DNA of 64,000 nt, from contig NZ_ATZE01000002.1 of the NCBI RefSeq assembly GCF_000428045.1, positions 74,457 through 138,456 on the forward strand. The letters are read 5' to 3'. Below the pieces are notes generated by a model. The model worked only from the letters and a program-made list of their open reading frames with translations. It was not told the origin of the DNA and made no database searches. The DNA comes from Sedimenticola selenatireducens DSM 17993 (GTDB lineage Bacteria > Pseudomonadota > Gammaproteobacteria > Chromatiales > Chromatiaceae). Both the position numbers and the translations under genes were made by a program. Positions 1 to 9,300 of the stretch are shown here, piece by piece; position 1 is the stretch's first letter, and each line of letters starts with the position of its first letter.

Positions 1-140
1 CCGCTCCTACCCCAGCGGGGTGGGTTGCCTACGACACCTGGTCACGCCGGACCCGCTGGGCGGGGCCTGACCTGTAGGAGGCCCGCCCCCGGGCCGAATT
101 CGCGGAGGGGCGCCGCTCCTACCCGGGTGGGGGGTGCCTT
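1..140. repeat. REP-like palindromic repeat cluster
   Basis: Non-coding stretch upstream of hisB. CGCCGCTCCTACCC occurs near 111-124 and a partial copy (CCGCTCCTAC) at 1-10; the inverse CTGTAGGAGG lies at 72-81, so GTAGGAG/CTCCTAC arms enclose a GC-rich palindromic core (CCCGCCCCCGGGCC at about 82-95). A closely related copy sits at 12917-12971. The GTAGGAGCGGC...GCCGCGAA pattern resembles REP/BIME elements common in Pseudomonas-like and sulfur-oxidising gammaproteobacteria. No gene is visible in 1-277. Confidence 0.6.
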
Positions 141-159
141 CGCGGCATAAGTCCATCCT

Positions 160-187
160 TGGACAAATCAGGCATTTCCCATAGAAT
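160..187 (+). promoter_or_regulatory. Candidate sigma-70 promoter of the his-tat run
   Basis: TGGACA (160-165, 5 of 6 matches to TTGACA), a 16-bp spacer and TAGAAT (182-187, 5 of 6 matches to TATAAT). A start near 194-195 would leave a leader of about 83 nt before hisB. Pattern match only. Confidence 0.4.
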
Positions 188-277
188 GGCCTATTGGGCC
201 TGGTGATGCAGTCGGACGTCGTGTCCGGCAGCACGAGTCCGACCTAGGACGATTATTGAACCCGCTGGAGTCGACCC

Positions 278-868
278 ATGCAGCGTCAAGCTGAGATCGA
301 ACGTAATACCCTGGAGACCCGCATCCGGGTCAGCCTGAACCTGGACGGTACTGGCGAATCGCGCCTGGATACCGGCATGCCGTTCCTCGAACACATGCTG
401 GATCAGGTGGCTCGTCATGGCCTGATTGATCTTGAGATCAACGCCGAGGGTGATCTGCACATCGATGGGCACCACACGGCCGAGGATATTGGCATTGCGA
501 TCGGACAGGCGGTTGCCCGGGCGGTGGGTGATAAAAAGGGTATTCGCCGCTATGGCCACGCCTATGTCCCGCTGGACGAGGCCTTGAGCCGGGTGGTGCT
601 CGATTTTTCCGGCCGGCCTGGCCTGGAGTTCGATGTGGCCTTTCCGCGCGCCATGATCGGCGCGTTTGATACCGATCTGTTTTACGAATTCTTTCAGGGA
701 TTCGTCAACCACGCCGGGGTGACCCTGCACATGGATAATCTGCGTGGTCGCAACAGCCACCACATCGCCGAGACCTTGTTCAAGGCGTTTGGCCGGGCGC
801 TGCGCATGGCGCTGGAACCCGATCCGCGGATGGCCGGGGTGATCCCCTCCACCAAGGGCAGCCTTTAA
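278..868 (+). CDS. hisB: Imidazoleglycerol-phosphate dehydratase
   Basis: Dehydrates imidazole glycerol phosphate to imidazole acetol phosphate in histidine synthesis; cytoplasmic. The protein has 196 residues, the usual size of the monofunctional enzyme, so the histidinol-phosphatase domain of the bifunctional E. coli HisB is absent. Both metal-binding motifs of the family are visible: GHHTAED (His65-His66) and SHHIAET (His161-His162). The C-terminus PSTKGSL is typical. The ATG is preceded by GGAG at about 10-12 nt. First gene of a tight hisB-hisH-hisA-hisF-hisE run; hisG, hisD and hisC are not in the window. Confidence 0.97.
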   Translation: MQRQAEIERNTLETRIRVSLNLDGTGESRLDTGMPFLEHMLDQVARHGLIDLEINAEGDLHIDGHHTAEDIGIAIGQAVARAVGDKKGIRRYGHAYVPLDEALSRVVLDFSGRPGLEFDVAFPRAMIGAFDTDLFYEFFQGFVNHAGVTLHMDNLRGRNSHHIAETLFKAFGRALRMALEPDPRMAGVIPSTKGSL

Positions 869-895
869 TCCTCTACTCTCTGGCAGTTTGAAGTT

Positions 896-1537
896 ATGTC
901 GAAAACCATTGCAGTCATTGATTATGGCATGGGTAATCTGCGCTCTGTCTCCAAGGCGATCGAGCATGTAGCGGGGGCGGATGACCGGATACAGGTGACC
1001 GATGATCCGGAACTGATTCTGCGAGCCGACCGGGTGGTTTTTCCGGGGCAGGGCGCGGCCCGCGATTGCATGGCGGCGATCTCTAACCACCACCTGAACC
1101 GTGCGGTGCTGGAGGCGGCCCAACGCAAACCGTTTCTTGGCATATGCATGGGCATGCAGGTGCTGATGAGTTTCAGCGAAGAGAATCAGGGCACCCGGCT
1201 GATGGGCCTTTTCCCTGGACAGGTCAGGCACTTTCCCGAGTCCAGGGATGCCCAGGGACTCCGCCTGAAGATCCCCCAGATGGGCTGGAACCGGGTCAGC
1301 CAGACCAGGGCGCATCCACTCTGGGAAGGTATCGAGGATCAGACCCGGTTCTACTTTGTGCACAGTTATTATGTTGACCCGGAAGAGCCGGATCTGGTGG
1401 CGGGAACCACCGACTACGGTATCCCGTTCACCAGCGTGATCGCCCGGGACAACTTGTTTGCCACCCAGTTCCACCCGGAGAAGAGCGCCGATGCCGGCCT
1501 GCGGCTGCTGCGCAATTTCGTCAACTGGGAACTCTGA
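896..1537 (+). CDS. hisH: Imidazole glycerol phosphate synthase, glutaminase subunit
   Basis: Class I glutamine amidotransferase that hydrolyses glutamine and channels ammonia to HisF, which makes imidazole glycerol phosphate and AICAR. The 213 residues match the family. The nucleophile is Cys84 in GICMGMQ; the His193/Glu195 pair sits in TQFHPEKS near the C-terminus. Starts 27 bp after hisB and is followed by hisA after 42 bp, so the run is likely one transcript. The partner hisF lies two genes downstream. Confidence 0.97.
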   Translation: MSKTIAVIDYGMGNLRSVSKAIEHVAGADDRIQVTDDPELILRADRVVFPGQGAARDCMAAISNHHLNRAVLEAAQRKPFLGICMGMQVLMSFSEENQGTRLMGLFPGQVRHFPESRDAQGLRLKIPQMGWNRVSQTRAHPLWEGIEDQTRFYFVHSYYVDPEEPDLVAGTTDYGIPFTSVIARDNLFATQFHPEKSADAGLRLLRNFVNWEL

Positions 1538-1579
1538 AAGCAACCCTCGTTGCTATTGACTTTGATATAGGTACTGAAC

Positions 1580-2317
1580 GTGTTACTGATACCCGCAATT
1601 GATCTGAAGGATGGCCGCTGTGTCCGGCTGCGCCAGGGCCGCATGGATGACGAGACCATCTTCTCCGATGATCCGGTCGAAGTGGCCGGGCGCTGGGTCG
1701 AGGCGGGTGCGCGTCGGCTGCATCTGGTGGATCTGAACGGCGCCTTTGCCGGTGAGCCGGTCAACGGCGGCGTGATCCGGGCCATTGCCAAGGCCTATCC
1801 CGATCTGCCGATCCAGGTGGGTGGTGGTATCCGTGATGAGCAGACTATCCAGGCCTACCTGGATGCCGGGGTTGATTTTGTCATTATCGGTACCCAGGCG
1901 GTTAAGGAGCCGGCCTTTGTCGGCCGTGCCTGCGCCGCCTTCCCAGGCCATGTGATAGTCGGCCTGGACGCCAAGGAGGGCATGGTGGCGATCGACGGCT
2001 GGGCCACCGTAACCGATCAGGAGGTGACCGAACTGTCGCGCCGCTTTGAACAGGACGGGGTCTCCGCCATCGTCTATACCGATATCGGCCGTGACGGCAT
2101 GCTGACCGGACCCAATGTGGAGGCCACTGCCGCCCTGGCCAATGCGGTCAATATCCCCATCGTGGCCTCCGGCGGCATAACCGATATTGGCGATATCGAG
2201 GCGCTGTGCCAGGCCGACACCCGTAACATCATGGGTGCCATTACCGGTCGCGCCATCTACGAGGGCACCCTCGACTTTGCCGCGGGCCAGGCGCTGGCGG
2301 ATCGTCTGAGCGACTGA
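1580..2317 (+). CDS. hisA: ProFAR isomerase (HisA)
   Basis: Opens and isomerises the ribose of ProFAR to PRFAR, the substrate of HisF/HisH. It is a (beta/alpha)8 barrel of 245 residues. The catalytic Asp8 is in IPAIDL, the second catalytic Asp is in the GLDA strand, and a phosphate-binding VGGGIR loop follows strand 3. The start is GTG: this is where homology ([16 protein letters not shown]) begins and no upstream ATG fits. Sits between hisH and hisF, the standard gammaproteobacterial order. Confidence 0.97.
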   Translation: MLLIPAIDLKDGRCVRLRQGRMDDETIFSDDPVEVAGRWVEAGARRLHLVDLNGAFAGEPVNGGVIRAIAKAYPDLPIQVGGGIRDEQTIQAYLDAGVDFVIIGTQAVKEPAFVGRACAAFPGHVIVGLDAKEGMVAIDGWATVTDQEVTELSRRFEQDGVSAIVYTDIGRDGMLTGPNVEATAALANAVNIPIVASGGITDIGDIEALCQADTRNIMGAITGRAIYEGTLDFAAGQALADRLSD

Positions 2318-2348
2318 ACGTTCGGAACAACCAGAGAGATCAGAGAGC

Positions 2349-3119
2349 ATGCTGGCCAAGAGAATCATACCCTGCCTTGATGTGGATGCCGGGCGCGTGG
2401 TGAAAGGCGTCAAGTTTGTCGATATCCGCGACGCCGGCGACCCGGTGGAAGTGGCGCGGCGCTATAACAGTGAAGGGGCCGACGAGATCACCTTCCTGGA
2501 TATCACCGCCAGCTCCGATGATCGTGAGACCATCGTGCACGTGGTGGAACAGGTGGCCAGCGAGGTGTTCATCCCGCTCACGGTGGGCGGCGGCATTCGC
2601 ACCACCGAGGACGTGCGGCGCATGCTCAATGCCGGTGCCGACAAGGTGGCGATCAATACCGCTGCCGTATTCAATCCCGAGTTCGTTAAGGAAGCCACCA
2701 GCCGTTTCGGCTCCCAGTGCATTGTGGTGGCGATCGACGCCAAGCGGACCAGCGCCGAGGGTGAGCCGGCGAAGTGGGAGATATTCACCCATGGCGGCCG
2801 CAAACCTACCGGGCTGGATGCCATCGAATGGGCGCGCAAGATGGTCGAATACGGTGCCGGAGAGATCCTGCTCACCAGTATGGACCGGGATGGTACCAAA
2901 ATCGGCTTCGATCTGGAGTTGACCCGGGCCATCAGTGACGCGGTGACCGTGCCGGTGATCGCCTCTGGCGGCGTGGGGAATCTGCAGCATCTGGTGGATG
3001 GCGTGGCGCAGGGCGGGGCCGATGCGGTGCTTGCCGCCAGTATTTTTCATTTCGCCGAATACAGTATTGAAGAGGCCAAGCGTTTCATGGCCGATCAGGG
3101 TGTGGAGGTACGGCTGTGA
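2349..3119 (+). CDS. hisF: Imidazole glycerol phosphate synthase, cyclase subunit
   Basis: Cyclase half of the HisHF synthase; uses HisH-derived ammonia to convert PRFAR to imidazole glycerol phosphate plus AICAR. The 256-residue (beta/alpha)8 barrel has catalytic Asp11 (IIPCLDVD) and Asp130 (VVAIDAKR) and phosphate-binding loops GGGIR and SGGVG. AGAGAGATCAGAGAGC precedes the ATG and supplies a purine-rich ribosome site. Its 3' end overlaps hisE by 4 bp, which suggests translational coupling. Confidence 0.97.
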   Translation: MLAKRIIPCLDVDAGRVVKGVKFVDIRDAGDPVEVARRYNSEGADEITFLDITASSDDRETIVHVVEQVASEVFIPLTVGGGIRTTEDVRRMLNAGADKVAINTAAVFNPEFVKEATSRFGSQCIVVAIDAKRTSAEGEPAKWEIFTHGGRKPTGLDAIEWARKMVEYGAGEILLTSMDRDGTKIGFDLELTRAISDAVTVPVIASGGVGNLQHLVDGVAQGGADAVLAASIFHFAEYSIEEAKRFMADQGVEVRL

Positions 3120-3433
3120 GTGACTCGCTGGAGCGACTTGCCGAGGTACTGGAGGCGCGCAAGAATGCCGATCCCGATTCATCCTACGTGGCCAAATTAT
3201 ACAGCAAGGGGCTGGACGCCATTTTGAAGAAGATTGGCGAAGAGGCTACCGAAACAGTCATGGCCGCCAAGGATGGTGATCGGGAAAAAATCATCTACGA
3301 AACCGCTGATCTCTGGTTTCACAGCCTGGTCCTGCTGGCCCACCAGGGGCTGAAACCCCAGGATGTACTGGATGAGCTGGATCGCAGATTCGGCCTCTCC
3401 GGTCTGGAGGAGAAGGCCCGGCGGGGCAAGTGA
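3116..3433 (+). CDS. hisE: Phosphoribosyl-ATP pyrophosphatase
   Basis: Removes pyrophosphate from PR-ATP, the second step of histidine synthesis. The 105-residue all-alpha MazG-like protein shows [12 protein letters not shown] and the acidic E-T-A-D-L-W helix that binds Mg2+. The GTG start overlaps the hisF stop (GTGA), giving coupled translation. HisI, usually fused to or next to HisE and catalysing the following step, is missing between hisF and hisE, so the cyclohydrolase must be encoded elsewhere. A terminator-like hairpin follows the stop. Confidence 0.95.
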   Translation: MSDSLERLAEVLEARKNADPDSSYVAKLYSKGLDAILKKIGEEATETVMAAKDGDREKIIYETADLWFHSLVLLAHQGLKPQDVLDELDRRFGLSGLEEKARRGK

Positions 3434-3443
3434 TACGGCAGTT

Positions 3444-3469
3444 AAAAACCCTGCGCCTGAGGTTTTTTT
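3444..3469 (+). terminator. Intrinsic terminator-like hairpin after hisE
   Basis: AAAAACC (3444-3450), a 10-nt loop, GGTTTTT (3461-3467) and further T residues. The stem is short and A/T-rich, so read-through into tatABC is plausible. Confidence 0.5.
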
Positions 3470-3580
3470 CAGTTATTATCATGATCTCCCGACGGATCAG
3501 GCTTCGTCGGTCAGTCGATTGTTTCAGTAGGTCGTGAGTTCGATCCGAATCAGACCGTTGTTTTTGATGTGGAGAAGAGT

Positions 3581-3829
3581 ATGGGTTTTGGCGGAATCAG
3601 TATCTGGCAGCTGTTGATTGTTCTGGTAATTGTCCTGCTGCTGTTTGGCACCAAGCGGCTCAAAAATATCGGTTCTGATCTGGGTAATGCGGTCAAGGGC
3701 TTCAAGGGCGCCATGAAGGACGAAAAAAAGGGTGATGACAGCGCGCGACTGGAGCAGGCCGACGAGGAGAAGATCATTGAAGGCGAGGTGACCAAAAAGG
3801 AAAACTCCTCCGATTCCAAAAACACCTGA
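3581..3829 (+). CDS. tatA: Twin-arginine translocase subunit TatA
   Basis: Pore-forming subunit of the Tat system, which exports folded proteins across the inner membrane. From the chosen ATG it has 82 residues: a short N-terminal membrane helix ([15 protein letters not shown]), the FG hinge followed by TKRLKNIG, an amphipathic helix, and a charged C-terminal tail. An in-frame GTG lies 12 bp upstream, but GGAG at 3571-3574 is spaced 6 nt from the ATG at 3581, so I prefer the ATG. First gene of tatABC. Confidence 0.95.
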   Translation: MGFGGISIWQLLIVLVIVLLLFGTKRLKNIGSDLGNAVKGFKGAMKDEKKGDDSARLEQADEEKIIEGEVTKKENSSDSKNT

Positions 3830-3869
3830 TCTGCCCACCCTGCAAACTGACTGTCAGGTTTTTTGAACT

Positions 3870-4223
3870 ATGTTTGATATCGGCTTCTGGGAGTTGGGAA
3901 TCATCGCGCTGGTGGCGCTGGTGGTGGTCGGGCCGGAACGTCTGCCGAAACTGGCCTATACCGCCGGCAAATGGCTGGGCAAGGGCCGGAAAGTGCTGCA
4001 GCAGGTGAAAAACGAAATCGACAAGGAGATCAAGGCCGAGGAGCTGAAAGAGATCCTCGAAGAGCAGAAAAAGCAGCTCAATCCGCTGGAAGAGATTGTG
4101 GAAGAGACCAGCGAAACCCTGCGCGATTTTACCCAGGAAGCCAACAAGTCGGTCCGTGAGATGGAGCAGAAATCCGCGGATGTGGATGCCGCATCGGATA
4201 AGCCCGGTGATTCCCCGAAATAG
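3870..4223 (+). CDS. tatB: Twin-arginine translocase subunit TatB
   Basis: TatB forms with TatC the receptor for twin-arginine signal peptides. The 117 residues begin [21 protein letters not shown], a membrane helix with the conserved Glu8, followed by the GPERLP hinge and a long charged amphipathic/coiled-coil region (about 40-105). Conservation ends in a low-complexity hydrophilic tail, as usual. It lies 40 bp after tatA and 14 bp before tatC. Confidence 0.95.
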   Translation: MFDIGFWELGIIALVALVVVGPERLPKLAYTAGKWLGKGRKVLQQVKNEIDKEIKAEELKEILEEQKKQLNPLEEIVEETSETLRDFTQEANKSVREMEQKSADVDAASDKPGDSPK

Positions 4224-4237
4224 CCGCAACCAACCCC

Positions 4238-5422
4238 ATGACGACAAATAATGAAGGGTTCGATGCCCTGAAAGAACAACCCTTTGTTTCCCACCTGCTG
4301 GAGCTGCGTGATCGGCTGCTGCGGGCGGTGATAGCCGTCGGTGTAATCTTCGCCTCGTTGTTTTATTTCAGTAACGACATCTATCAGCTGGTGGCCGGAC
4401 CGCTGATGGCCCATCTGCCGGAAGGTTCCTCCATGATCGCCACCGAGGTGGCATCGCCCTTCCTGACCCCGTTCAAACTGACCCTGATGTCGTCGATCTT
4501 TATCGGCATGCCGTTCATCCTCTACCAGCTCTGGTCCTTTATCGCTCCGGGGCTCTATAAGCATGAAAAGCGGCTGATGATTCCACTGGTGGCCTCCAGT
4601 GCGCTTCTGTTCTACATTGGGGTCTTGTTCGCCTATTTCGTAGTCTTCCCGCTGGTGTTCGCGTTCATGGCCAGCACCACGCCCGAGGGTGTGGTCATGG
4701 CGACCGACATCGCCAAGTATCTCGATTTTGTCCTCAGCCTGTTTTTTGCCTTCGGTATCGCCTTTGAGGTGCCGATCGCCACGATTATTCTGGTCTCCAT
4801 GGGCATGACCACGCCGGAAAGTCTGGTGCAGAAACGGCCCTATATCATTGTCGGTGCCTTCTGCATCGGCATGCTGCTGACCCCGCCGGACGTTATCTCC
4901 CAGACCTTGCTGGCATTGCCGATGTGGGTGCTGTTCGAGATCGGCGTCTTCTTCTCGCGCATGGTCAAGCGCGACAAGGAGCGGCGTGAACAGGTGGCAG
5001 ACCGGGATGATGACTCCTCCGCGGATGACGCATCCAATGACACGCCGGAGAAATCAGGCCCGGCGGCGGCCGCACCGGCTTTTGTCAGCGATCCCGCTTT
5101 CGACATGGATGACCAGCCACTGGACCCGGAACGGTTCAGGCCGATGACGGAACAAGAGCTTGAGGACGAGTTCGATGCCGTCGTGGACGAGTTTGATGCC
5201 CTCGAGGCTGAAGAGGAAGCGGGCGGCGACCTGGGTGAGTCCGATGACGAAGGAATGTATGACGAGGTGATCGAGGAGAAACTGCGGCGCGTTCAGGAGC
5301 TGCGCGATCAGAATGAGCAGGTCAAGGCCCGCGGATTGCTCTATGAGATCCTGGGAGAAGCCGGTCCTGAACAGGCCAAGGTGGCGCGGAATATCCTGGA
5401 TCAGCTGGATGAGGATTATTGA
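4238..5422 (+). CDS. tatC: Twin-arginine translocase subunit TatC with acidic C-terminal extension
   Basis: Six-helix core of the Tat translocase that recognises the twin-arginine motif. Residues 1 to about 250 are a complete Tat[12 protein letters not shown] at the N-terminus, conserved loop [14 protein letters not shown], and LTPPD before the last helix pair. TatC proteins are usually about 240-260 residues; this one has 394. The extra 140 or so residues are cytoplasmic by topology, strongly acidic (stretches of [21 protein letters not shown]) and end in a predicted helical segment ([18 protein letters not shown], then [20 protein letters not shown]) that resembles a TPR-like or FimV-type helical tail. 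There is no frameshift between core and tail. Confidence 0.95.
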   Translation: MTTNNEGFDALKEQPFVSHLLELRDRLLRAVIAVGVIFASLFYFSNDIYQLVAGPLMAHLPEGSSMIATEVASPFLTPFKLTLMSSIFIGMPFILYQLWSFIAPGLYKHEKRLMIPLVASSALLFYIGVLFAYFVVFPLVFAFMASTTPEGVVMATDIAKYLDFVLSLFFAFGIAFEVPIATIILVSMGMTTPESLVQKRPYIIVGAFCIGMLLTPPDVISQTLLALPMWVLFEIGVFFSRMVKRDKERREQVADRDDDSSADDASNDTPEKSGPAAAAPAFVSDPAFDMDDQPLDPERFRPMTEQELEDEFDAVVDEFDALEAEEEAGGDLGESDDEGMYDEVIEEKLRRVQELRDQNEQVKARGLLYEILGEAGPEQAKVARNILDQLDEDY

Positions 5423-5583
5423 GGCACTTCCATACGCGCCCGATCAGCATGCATCCACACAGGATAGACCTGCCCGCCATGGCCGCTCTGTTCCGCGGCG
5501 ATGGGCGTCCGTCCTGATTCGCGCGACGCTTGTGCCCGCCGCGAAATGTTTTTCTGATGGTCTGTTTGGAAAAACCGCAGTGT

Positions 5584-5922
5584 TCAGCGGTAGCGCATGC
5601 GCGTGCCGTGTACCAGGGAGAGGGTGATCTCCTCCGCCGTTAGTTGTTTGGGAAACAGGGTGCCGGAGATTTTCGCACCGCTGATGCTGGCCCCTTCGAG
5701 GTTGGTTTCGGATAGATCCAGTCCGCGCAGGTCTGCCTGTCGCAGATAGCTGTCCCGAAGGTCGAGATTTTTTGCGTCAAGCTTACGCAGATCCAGAGAG
5801 CGCAGATCGACCCCCCGCAGATCACAGGCAGCCCCGGACTGGTGGTGTTGATTGAACTCTTCAATATGTCCCTCACGGAGCATCTGGTAGAGCGGGTCAT
5901 CGTTGATTTTGGGTGTGGCCAT
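5584..5922 (-). CDS. Pentapeptide-repeat protein
   Basis: Small protein of 112 residues. Residues about 33-90 form about eleven tandem pentapeptides of the A(D/N)LXX type (CDLRG VDLRS LDLRK LDAKN, and so on to AKISG), which fold as a right-handed quadrilateral beta-helix. No signal peptide or membrane helix is present. Lone minus-strand gene, convergent with tatC. Pentapeptide proteins range from DNA mimics to scaffolds; nothing here fixes the role. Confidence 0.75.
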   Translation of the reverse strand: MATPKINDDPLYQMLREGHIEEFNQHHQSGAACDLRGVDLRSLDLRKLDAKNLDLRDSYLRQADLRGLDLSETNLEGASISGAKISGTLFPKQLTAEEITLSLVHGTRMRYR

Positions 5923-6081
5923 AGGGTTATCGTTCTGTGGTTATGTTGTGGGACAAGAGCACACACGGTACGAACCGATTCAGCGCGCATTTAAGGGACA
6001 TTATAGTCAGAGAGACCTGTCGCTGCGAACAGGTTTTATCCGCACACGCTATACTTCAAAAACCAATAGGGAAATGGATTT

Positions 6082-6489
6082 ATGAAGATATTTTCACCTC
6101 GGGTGCCCAGCGCGACTACCAATCGGGAGCTTAGGCGGCTGATCGGCGAAGTGTTGAAAAAGCGTTTTCATGTTCCGTTTACCCAATGGCCCTCGATAGG
6201 CAGCTGTGACGTACTCCAGTTTCAGGATGGCAACGGGGTTGTTGAGTATCACGGCCTGGTTTCCATATTTCCGGACGAGGCAGGGAGCTGGTTCATTACT
6301 CATTTTAAACAGCAGCGACTGCACGACCAACTGTTGTCTGCCCGGGAATTCATGGATCGCAAACGCAATCCTGAAAGGATCGGGTCGGAGAGTGACAGGC
6401 GGCGTCCGAATCTTCAGATTACCAGGGTGTTATCCTCCAGCCCGACATTGCGGGATATTGATCACTTCCTGCGGCGCCATGGCGTCTGA
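6082..6489 (+). CDS. Conserved-looking hypothetical protein
   Basis: Not recognised. The protein has 135 residues, is basic and soluble with no signal peptide. It starts MKIFSPRVPSATTNRELRRL; the middle (about 45-80) has beta-strand-like alternation (CDVLQFQDGNGVVEYHGLVS) and the C-terminus is Arg-rich. The preceding 160 bp (5923-6081) hold no gene. It is convergent with the formate dehydrogenase gene. The frame is open over the full length, but coding status rests mainly on that and on codon use. Confidence 0.55.
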   Translation: MKIFSPRVPSATTNRELRRLIGEVLKKRFHVPFTQWPSIGSCDVLQFQDGNGVVEYHGLVSIFPDEAGSWFITHFKQQRLHDQLLSAREFMDRKRNPERIGSESDRRRPNLQITRVLSSSPTLRDIDHFLRRHGV

Positions 6490-6552
6490 CGCTTGTGTCG
6501 GGTGCTCAGGAATACTGGCCGGGCCGGGTTGGTTTTCCGGGGTGTCTGCAAC

Positions 6553-9300
6553 TCATGCGGGTTCCGCATGGACGGCGGAAAATTTGAATTCGGGAATTTT
6601 CCCATCCGGGTCCAGCGCCTCGTTGGTCAGCAGGTTGGCGGCCGCCTCGTAATAACAGAAGGGCAGGAATATCTGGCCCGGCTGCAGCCCCCGGTCGCTC
6701 TGACTGGTGATGACAACCTCACCGCGTCGCGAACGTATGCGAATCGGCTCTCCGGGTAACACGCCCAGTTGACGTAGATGGTCGGGATGCAACATCGCTA
6801 CGGCTTGCGGCTGCAGGGCATCCAGCACGCTGGCGCGGCGGGTCATGGCGCCGGTGTGCCAGTGCTCCAGCTGTCGCCCGGTGATCAGAATCCACGGATA
6901 GTCCATGTCCGGCAGTTCGTCGGCATGGCTGAAGGCGGCCGGGATCAACGCCGCCCTGCCCCCGGGACGGGGGAAGGTCTCGGTGAAAATCACCTCGGTG
7001 CCGGGATCGCCCTCCTGTTCACAGGGGTAGGTGACGGCGCTCTCCGCCTCCAGCCGCTCCCAGGTTATACCGGCAATACTCGGCATGGAGCGGCGCATCT
7101 CCTCAAACACCTCCCTGGGCCCGCTGTAGCTCCAGTCCAGTCCGAGTCGCTTCGCCAGATCGAGAATGATCTGCAGGTCCTGGCGCGCCGCGCCCGGGGG
7201 ATCGATCGCCCGGCGTCCCATCTGCACCCGCCGGTCGGTATTGGTAAAGGTGCCGTCCTTTTCCGGGAAGGCGGAGGCCGGCAGGATCACGTCGGCGTAG
7301 TGGGCCGTCTCCGTCATGAAGATGTCCTGGACCACCAGGTGTTCCAGCGATGCCAGCGCCGCCCGCGCCTGGTTGAGATTGGGATCTGACATGGCCGGGT
7401 TCTCGCCCATGATATACATGCCCTTGATGGTCCCGGCCTGGATGGCGTGCATGATCTCGACCACGGTGAGCCCGGGATTGGGATCGAGCGGAACCTGCCA
7501 GAGCGCCTCGAATTTCTCCCGCACCGACGGATTGTCCACCCGCTGGTAGTCGGGATAGACCATGGGGATCAGCCCCACGTCGGACGCGCCCTGCACATTG
7601 TTCTGTCCGCGCAGTGGATGCAGTCCACAACCGGGGCGACCGATCTGGCCGCTGATCAGGGCCAGATTGATCAGGCAGCGGGCGTTGTCGGTGCCGTGGA
7701 TATGCTGTGAAATGCCCATGCCCCAGAAGATCATCGAGCCCCGGGCGCCGGCATAGATGCGGGCCACTTCATAGAGGGTCTCGGCGGGAATGCCGCAGAT
7801 GGGCGCCATGCGCTCGGGGGTGTAATCGGCCAGGTGTTTCTTCAACGCCGCATAACCCTCGGTGCGCTGCTCGATAAACTGCCGGTCCACCAGCTCCTGC
7901 TGGATCACGGCATGCATGATGGCGTTCAGCAGCGCCACGTCGGTATCCGGATTGAACTGCAGGAAAAAATCCGCGTGCCGGGCGATCTCGGTCCTGCGCG
8001 GGTCCATCACGATCAGGGTCTTGCCCGCACGCGCCGCATTTTTGAAGAACGTTGCGGCCACCGGATGGTTGGCGGTCGGGTTGGCGCCGATCAGCAGGAT
8101 CACCTCGGCCTCATCCACATCGGCCACCGGATTCGAGACCGCGCCGGAGCCGATCATCTGCAGCAGCGCCGCGACCGAGGAGGCGTGACAGAGCCGGGTG
8201 CAGTGGTCCACATTGTTGCTGTGGAAGCCGGTACGCACCAGCTTCTGGAACAGGTAGGCCTCCTCATTGGAGCCCTTGGCGGAACCGAAACCGGCCAGAC
8301 CCTGCGGGCCGATCCGGTCGCGGATCTGCCGCAGACCATCGGCGGCGACCCGTAGCGCCTCTTCCCACTCTGCCTCGCGAAAGTCGCGCAGGGGGTTGTC
8401 GTAGTCCATATCCATCGCGGCCCGCTTCGGGGCATCCGACCGGCGTATCAAGGGTTTGGTCAGGCGCTGGCGATGGCTGACGTAATCGAAGCCGTAGCGT
8501 CCCTTGACGCAGAGCCGTCCCCGGTTTGCGGGACCATCCCGTCCCTGCACATACAGGATCCGGTTCTCCCGGACGTGATAGGTAAGCTGACAGCCGACAC
8601 CACAGTAGGGACAGACCGAATGCACCTGCCGGTCGACCGGCTGGATGCCCACCTCGCCGGCCGGCATCAGGGCACCGGTCGGGCACTCCTGGACGCACTC
8701 GCCGCAGCCGACGCAGCTCGAGCTGCCCATGGGGTCATCCTGATCGAAACCGATCTTCAGGGCGCTGCCGCGACCGAAGAAACCAATCACGTCATTGGCC
8801 TGGGTCTCGCGACAGGCGCGCAGGCAGCGCCCACACTGGATACAGGCGTCGAGGCGGACCGCGATGGCGGGGTGAGAGCTGTCAGGGGCCGGCCGGTGCC
8901 GTGCCGGGAAGCGGGTGCGGGTGACGCCCAGTTTGTCGCACCAATCATCCAGCTCGTTATGCAGGGTATAGCTTTCCTGATCATGGGGCATGTCCGACTG
9001 CAGCAGTTCAAGTACCAGCTTCTGTGCCTGCAGGGCCCGTTCCGAGCGGCTTTGCACTACCATCCCTTGGCTGGGTCGGCGGCAGCAGGAGGGGGCGAGC
9101 GTGCGCTCGCCGTCGATCTCTACCATGCAGGCGCGACAGTTACCGTCCGCGCGCAGGCTCTCCGTGTAGCAGAGGCGGGGGATCTCCACGCCGTGCCGTT
9201 GGGCCGCCTGCAGAATGGTTTCATCGGTGCGTGCGGTGACCGGTGTGCCGTTCAGGGTAAAGGTGACGGCCGTTTGCGGTTGTCCGGTCTGCCTGGCCAT
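6553..9300 (-). CDS. fdsA: NAD-dependent formate dehydrogenase, molybdopterin alpha subunit
   Basis: Catalytic subunit oxidising formate to CO2 and passing electrons to the NADH-forming partner. Domains in order: N-terminal 2Fe-2S ferredoxin (about 10-85; CYTESLRADGNCRAC); a dicluster 4Fe-4S region (about 155-225; CIQCGRCLRAC and CVGCGECVQECP); a Mo-bisPGD 4Fe-4S site (CPYCGVGC ... GRLCVKG); the molybdopterin oxidoreductase core; and a C-terminal dinucleotide-binding domain. The Mo ligand is Cys in RLCHASS, not selenocysteine. ATG at 9300 overlaps the stop of the upstream subunit (TGATG), so translation is coupled; an in-frame TTG one codon upstream is less likely. Low-potential NADH supply suits autotrophic or anaerobic growth. 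Confidence 0.93.
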   Translation of the reverse strand: MARQTGQPQTAVTFTLNGTPVTARTDETILQAAQRHGVEIPRLCYTESLRADGNCRACMVEIDGERTLAPSCCRRPSQGMVVQSRSERALQAQKLVLELLQSDMPHDQESYTLHNELDDWCDKLGVTRTRFPARHRPAPDSSHPAIAVRLDACIQCGRCLRACRETQANDVIGFFGRGSALKIGFDQDDPMGSSSCVGCGECVQECPTGALMPAGEVGIQPVDRQVHSVCPYCGVGCQLTYHVRENRILYVQGRDGPANRGRLCVKGRYGFDYVSHRQRLTKPLIRRSDAPKRAAMDMDYDNPLRDFREAEWEEALRVAADGLRQIRDRIGPQGLAGFGSAKGSNEEAYLFQKLVRTGFHSNNVDHCTRLCHASSVAALLQMIGSGAVSNPVADVDEAEVILLIGANPTANHPVAATFFKNAARAGKTLIVMDPRRTEIARHADFFLQFNPDTDVALLNAIMHAVIQQELVDRQFIEQRTEGYAALKKHLADYTPERMAPICGIPAETLYEVARIYAGARGSMIFWGMGISQHIHGTDNARCLINLALISGQIGRPGCGLHPLRGQNNVQGASDVGLIPMVYPDYQRVDNPSVREKFEALWQVPLDPNPGLTVVEIMHAIQAGTIKGMYIMGENPAMSDPNLNQARAALASLEHLVVQDIFMTETAHYADVILPASAFPEKDGTFTNTDRRVQMGRRAIDPPGAARQDLQIILDLAKRLGLDWSYSGPREVFEEMRRSMPSIAGITWERLEAESAVTYPCEQEGDPGTEVIFTETFPRPGGRAALIPAAFSHADELPDMDYPWILITGRQLEHWHTGAMTRRASVLDALQPQAVAMLHPDHLRQLGVLPGEPIRIRSRRGEVVITSQSDRGLQPGQIFLPFCYYEAAANLLTNEALDPDGKIPEFKFSAVHAEPA

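Noticed and set aside
191-1543. Long open frame opposite hisB-hisH
   Set aside because: It is a shadow of two well-supported genes and has no family features.
6553-9300. Selenocysteine formate dehydrogenase
   Set aside because: The Mo ligand position is a Cys codon in RLCHASS; no in-frame TGA is seen in the gene.
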